From contig CAYJQO010000032.1 of assembly GCA_964372445.1 (NCBI GenBank), forward strand, positions 1-5,687: a DNA stretch of 5,687 nt, in the 5' to 3' direction. A program made the position numbers and the translations under genes. The notes under the pieces are model-generated. The model worked only from the letters and a program-made list of their open reading frames with translations, did no database searches and had not been told where the DNA came from. Below, in pieces: positions 3,442 to 5,687 of this stretch (the first letter of the stretch is position 1; each line of letters opens with the position of its first letter). The stretch is from CAYJQO01 sp964372445. GTDB taxonomy: Bacteria; Patescibacteriota; Minisyncoccia; UBA6257; GWB1-50-10.

Positions 3442-5603
3442 TGATGATGAATCATTTAGAACCTGACGTTAAAAGCAATAACTTGCGGATCATATACACC
3501 TGTCCCATGCATCCGGGGGTTGCCTCTGATAAACCGGGCATCTGTCCTGAATGCGGCATGAATCTGGTTCCGGCAAAGCGAAAGGTAAAAATGACCGACC
3601 ACGATGGGCACGACAAGCCCTCCTCCGCCAAGGCTTCGGCGGGCAGGCATGCCGGGCATGCAACGAATATTTTCAAGGCGAAGTTTTGGACAAGTCTGGC
3701 GCTGTCTATCCCGATAGTCGCCTATTCCGATATCGCGCAGAGGCTTCTCGACTACCAGGCGCCGATGTTCCCCGGCTCCACCTATCTGCCATTGGTGCTA
3801 GCATCGGCCATTTTCTTTTACGGCGGCTGGGTGTTCATTGCCTCCGCATACCGGGAACTCAAAGCAAAACTGCCGGGCATGATGACCTTGATCGCACTCG
3901 CAATTTCGGTGGCGTACCTCTACAGCGTCGTAATAGTTTTTCTCGGCCGAGCAGATACCCTTTTCTGGGAGCTTGCCACACTGATCACCATCATGCTCCT
4001 TGGGCACTGGCTTGAAATGCGCGCCGTCTCCGGCGCCCAGAGCGCACTCAAGGAACTTTCGAAATTGTTGCCGGATCAGGCGGAGGTGATACGGAACGGA
4101 AAGACCGAGATGGTCCTGCTTTCAGAACTTAAGAAAGGTGATGTGGTGCTGGTCAAGCCGGGGAGCAGAATCCCGGCCGATGGAGTCGTGAGAGATGGCA
4201 TATCAGACATCAACGAATCTATTGCGACGGGAGAATCTAAACCCGTGCCCAAGAAAGAAGGTGACGCGGTCATCGCCGGCACGACAAACGGCGACGGTTC
4301 CCTGAAAGTGGTGATCACAAAAATTGGCGATGAAACCTTCTTGGCCGGCGTGATGCGGCTTGTCGCCGAAGCGCAAAGCTCGAAGTCGCGGCTTCAAATG
4401 CTCTCCGATCGAGCCGCCTACTACCTGACCATCATTGCGGTGGTGACTGGAGGGATCACGCTGGTAACCTGGCTTGTGCTCGCTGATCCGGCGTTTGCGA
4501 TAAACCGCATGGTAGCGGTCCTGGTCATCGCTTGCCCGCATGCGCTGGGCCTTGCCATCCCACTCGTCGCTTCCATCTCAACGACGAAAGCCGCCAGGAA
4601 CGGTTTCCTGGTGAAACAGCGCCTCGCGCTTGAAGCGGCGCGCAGCATAGACGTCGTTCTTTTTGATAAAACGGGAACCTTAACCCTCGGAGCGTTTGGC
4701 ATTGATCGAATTGTCTCCGAGACCCCGGGGGGCGAGGATGAGGTGTTGCGATACGCGGCCTCCGTAAACAGTCACTCCGAACATCCGCTTGCGAAGGCGA
4801 TGGTTGCTGAGGCAAAGGAGAGGGGCATGAACGTTCTTGAGGCAAAGCATTTTCAGAGAATTCCTGGGAAAGGTGTCCGGGCAGAGGTTGGGGGCACGGA
4901 AGTGCTTGTGGGCAGCGTATCGCTTGCGCAGGATCGCGGCGCGGTACTCGCCGGCAGGATAAAAACTGAAACCGACACGCTCGCACAACAGGGGAAGACC
5001 ATCAACGTGGTAATAAAAAACGGCAGAGCCATTGGCGCTATAGCGCTGGTCGATGTCATTCGTGAAGAGTCACGTGAGGCAGTGAAAACCTTGCACGCTA
5101 TGGGTGTGAAAACCGCCATGGTCACCGGGGATGCAGAGGATGTGGCGAGGTGGGTCGCCGGAGAGCTCGGCATTGATGCATATTTTGCGAAAGTTTTGCC
5201 AGAGCAGAAATCGGAGAAGGTGAAACTCTTGCAGGAGAAAAACCAGAAAGTCGCCATGGTCGGAGACGGCGTGAATGATGCCCCGGCGCTCATGCGGGCC
5301 GACCTTGGCATTGCCATCGGCGCTGGTACCAACGTGGCCATTGAGTCCGCGGGAATCATCTTGGTGCGCAACGATCCACGCGACATCGCAAAGATTATCC
5401 GCCTTTCAAAACTCACGTACACGAAGATGATCCAGAATCTGTTTTGGGCGACGGGATACAATATCATTGCCATCCCGCTCGCGGCAGGCGTTCTCGCCTC
5501 CAAGGGCATCCTCCTAGAACCAGCTCTCGCCGCCGTATTCATGTCACTCTCAACGGTTATCGTCACGGTGAACGCGGTTTTGCTAAGAAACCGGGAACTT
5601 TAA
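3426..5603 (+). CDS. copB: P1B-3-type (CopB-like) Cu/Ag-translocating ATPase
   Basis: This gene encodes a 725-residue inner-membrane heavy-metal pump that exports copper or silver using ATP. The N-terminus carries a Cys-rich metal-binding segment (YTCPMHP 24-30, CPECGM 40-45) and a His-rich linker. Eight membrane segments lie near 87-104, 119-141, 149-172, 178-198, 331-353, 360-387, 667-692 and 695-720. Key motifs are TGES 268-271, CPH 370-372, DKTGTLT 414-420 (phosphorylated D414), SEHP 451-454, TGD 567-569 and GDGVNDAP 613-620. The helix signatures CPH, N671-x6-YN-x4-P and P699-x6-MSxST-x5-N are those of subgroup 1B-3, which distinguishes it from CopA (CPC). All catalytic residues are present. 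The start is uncertain: ATG 3426 gives the longest form, but ATG 3441, 3444 or 3447 is equally likely, and none has a strong Shine-Dalgarno sequence. Residues 65-76 derive from a repeat. The substrate is assigned by family only. Confidence 0.93.
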   Translation: MEFRIMMMNHLEPDVKSNNLRIIYTCPMHPGVASDKPGICPECGMNLVPAKRKVKMTDHDGHDKPSSAKASAGRHAGHATNIFKAKFWTSLALSIPIVAYSDIAQRLLDYQAPMFPGSTYLPLVLASAIFFYGGWVFIASAYRELKAKLPGMMTLIALAISVAYLYSVVIVFLGRADTLFWELATLITIMLLGHWLEMRAVSGAQSALKELSKLLPDQAEVIRNGKTEMVLLSELKKGDVVLVKPGSRIPADGVVRDGISDINESIATGESKPVPKKEGDAVIAGTTNGDGSLKVVITKIGDETFLAGVMRLVAEAQSSKSRLQMLSDRAAYYLTIIAVVTGGITLVTWLVLADPAFAINRMVAVLVIACPHALGLAIPLVASISTTKAARNGFLVKQRLALEAARSIDVVLFDKTGTLTLGAFGIDRIVSETPGGEDEVLRYAASVNSHSEHPLAKAMVAEAKERGMNVLEAKHFQRIPGKGVRAEVGGTEVLVGSVSLAQDRGAVLAGRIKTETDTLAQQGKTINVVIKNGRAIGAIALVDVIREESREAVKTLHAMGVKTAMVTGDAEDVARWVAGELGIDAYFAKVLPEQKSEKVKLLQEKNQKVAMVGDGVNDAPALMRADLGIAIGAGTNVAIESAGIILVRNDPRDIAKIIRLSKLTYTKMIQNLFWATGYNIIAIPLAAGVLASKGILLEPALAAVFMSLSTVIVTVNAVLLRNREL
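3618..3650 (+). repeat. CPR-type dispersed repeat translated within copB
   Basis: CCCTCCTCCGCC, AAGGCTTCGG and CGGGCAGGCAT lie in frame between the His-rich HDGHD and GHATN segments of the ATPase linker and encode about residues 65-75 (PSSAKASAGRH). No frameshift or stop results. A diverged intergenic copy lies at 29-68, and the 11-base core CGGCGGGCAGG recurs at 2781-2791. Another frame of the same DNA reads LRQGFGGQA, a peptide I also recall from CPR proteins. The linker location explains why the pump tolerates it. Confidence 0.6.
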
Positions 5604-5662
5604 GAAGTTTGAGGGCAAGGAAAAGGATTTGTCTTAGGCAAAAAATATAGAAGGAGACTGCC
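5604..5662 (+). promoter_or_regulatory. Short spacer with ribosome binding site for the next gene
   Basis: The 59 bases after copB contain no stem-loop terminator, so the next gene is probably cotranscribed. AAGGAGA (5651-5657) places its GGAG core six bases before the ATG at 5663. This is far stronger than anything in front of copB and decides the start of the next gene. Confidence 0.6.
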
Positions 5663-5687
5663 ATGAACAGGAAGGGAGGTTGCGCTG
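5663..5687 (+). CDS. Start of a gene downstream of copB (partial, unidentified)
   Basis: Only the first eight codons (MNRKGGCA) and one further base are inside the window. The ATG is supported by AAGGAGA six bases upstream and by the short, terminator-free gap from copB, which suggests an operon. The visible residues do not identify a family. A metal-resistance partner of the ATPase would be a reasonable guess from position alone. Confidence 0.6.

Noticed and set aside
3258..3455. Minus-strand frame of 65 residues ending in VPGFEPGLAVLETAVLPLN
   Set aside because: It is the antisense of tRNA-Trp plus the spacer and has no supporting start or homology.
4853..5566. 237-residue minus-strand frame
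   Set aside because: It lies wholly inside the ATPase gene and is a codon-bias shadow rich in Ser, Ala and Thr.
1..5687. CRISPR array, insertion sequence or transposase
   Set aside because: There are no regularly spaced direct repeats, no transposase-like protein and no paired terminal repeats around a gene.
1..5687. Alternative genetic code (TGA as glycine, known in some CPR groups)
   Set aside because: TGA ends the genes at 350 and 1809 at sensible places, and the ATPase and L33 read through with no internal TGA.

Overview
The window is about 5.7 kb of moderately GC-rich bacterial DNA using the standard code (TGA is a true stop in two of the basic-protein genes). It most resembles a Candidate Phyla Radiation (Patescibacteria, Parcubacteria-like) genome. 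The main clue is a GC-rich dispersed repeat (CTCC-TCCGCC-AAGGCTTCGG-CGGGCAGG type), one copy of which is translated inside a protein as the peptide SSAKASAGRHAG. I recall such inserts from CPR genomes but could not search for them. The assignment is an inference.

Layout. 1-273 is non-coding, repeat-like DNA. 274-2597 holds three stand-alone genes (350-844, 1161-1568, 1809-2537) for small, very basic proteins of no family I recognise. Each has a good Shine-Dalgarno sequence, a candidate -35/-10 pair with 17-bp spacing, and a strong stem-loop behind it. Aligned by eye, the three proteins look like diverged relatives, and the third looks like two domains joined. A divergent tRNA-Thr(UGU) gene (910-981) lies between the first and second. 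2596-3334 is a translation cluster: tRNA-Thr(UGU), tRNA-Thr(GGU), rpmG (ribosomal protein L33) and tRNA-Trp(CCA). Each of the two tRNA-Thr genes is preceded by a truncated tRNA 5' half, so the pair looks like a diverged tandem duplication with a period of about 184 bp.

3426-5603 encodes a P1B-3 (CopB-type) heavy-metal ATPase with an N-terminal Cys-rich metal-binding segment. The translated repeat lies in its His-rich linker. The gene sits directly behind tRNA-Trp, where many bacteria carry secE-nusG. A short open frame that looks like the end of a lost gene overlaps its start. A new gene with a clear ribosome binding site begins at 5663 and runs off the window.

Functionally the window joins a translation locus (tRNAs, L33), a copper/silver-efflux gene and an undescribed group of basic proteins. 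The most interesting signals are the basic-protein family, the tRNA half plus tRNA duplication, the odd tRNA-Thr, and the coding repeat.
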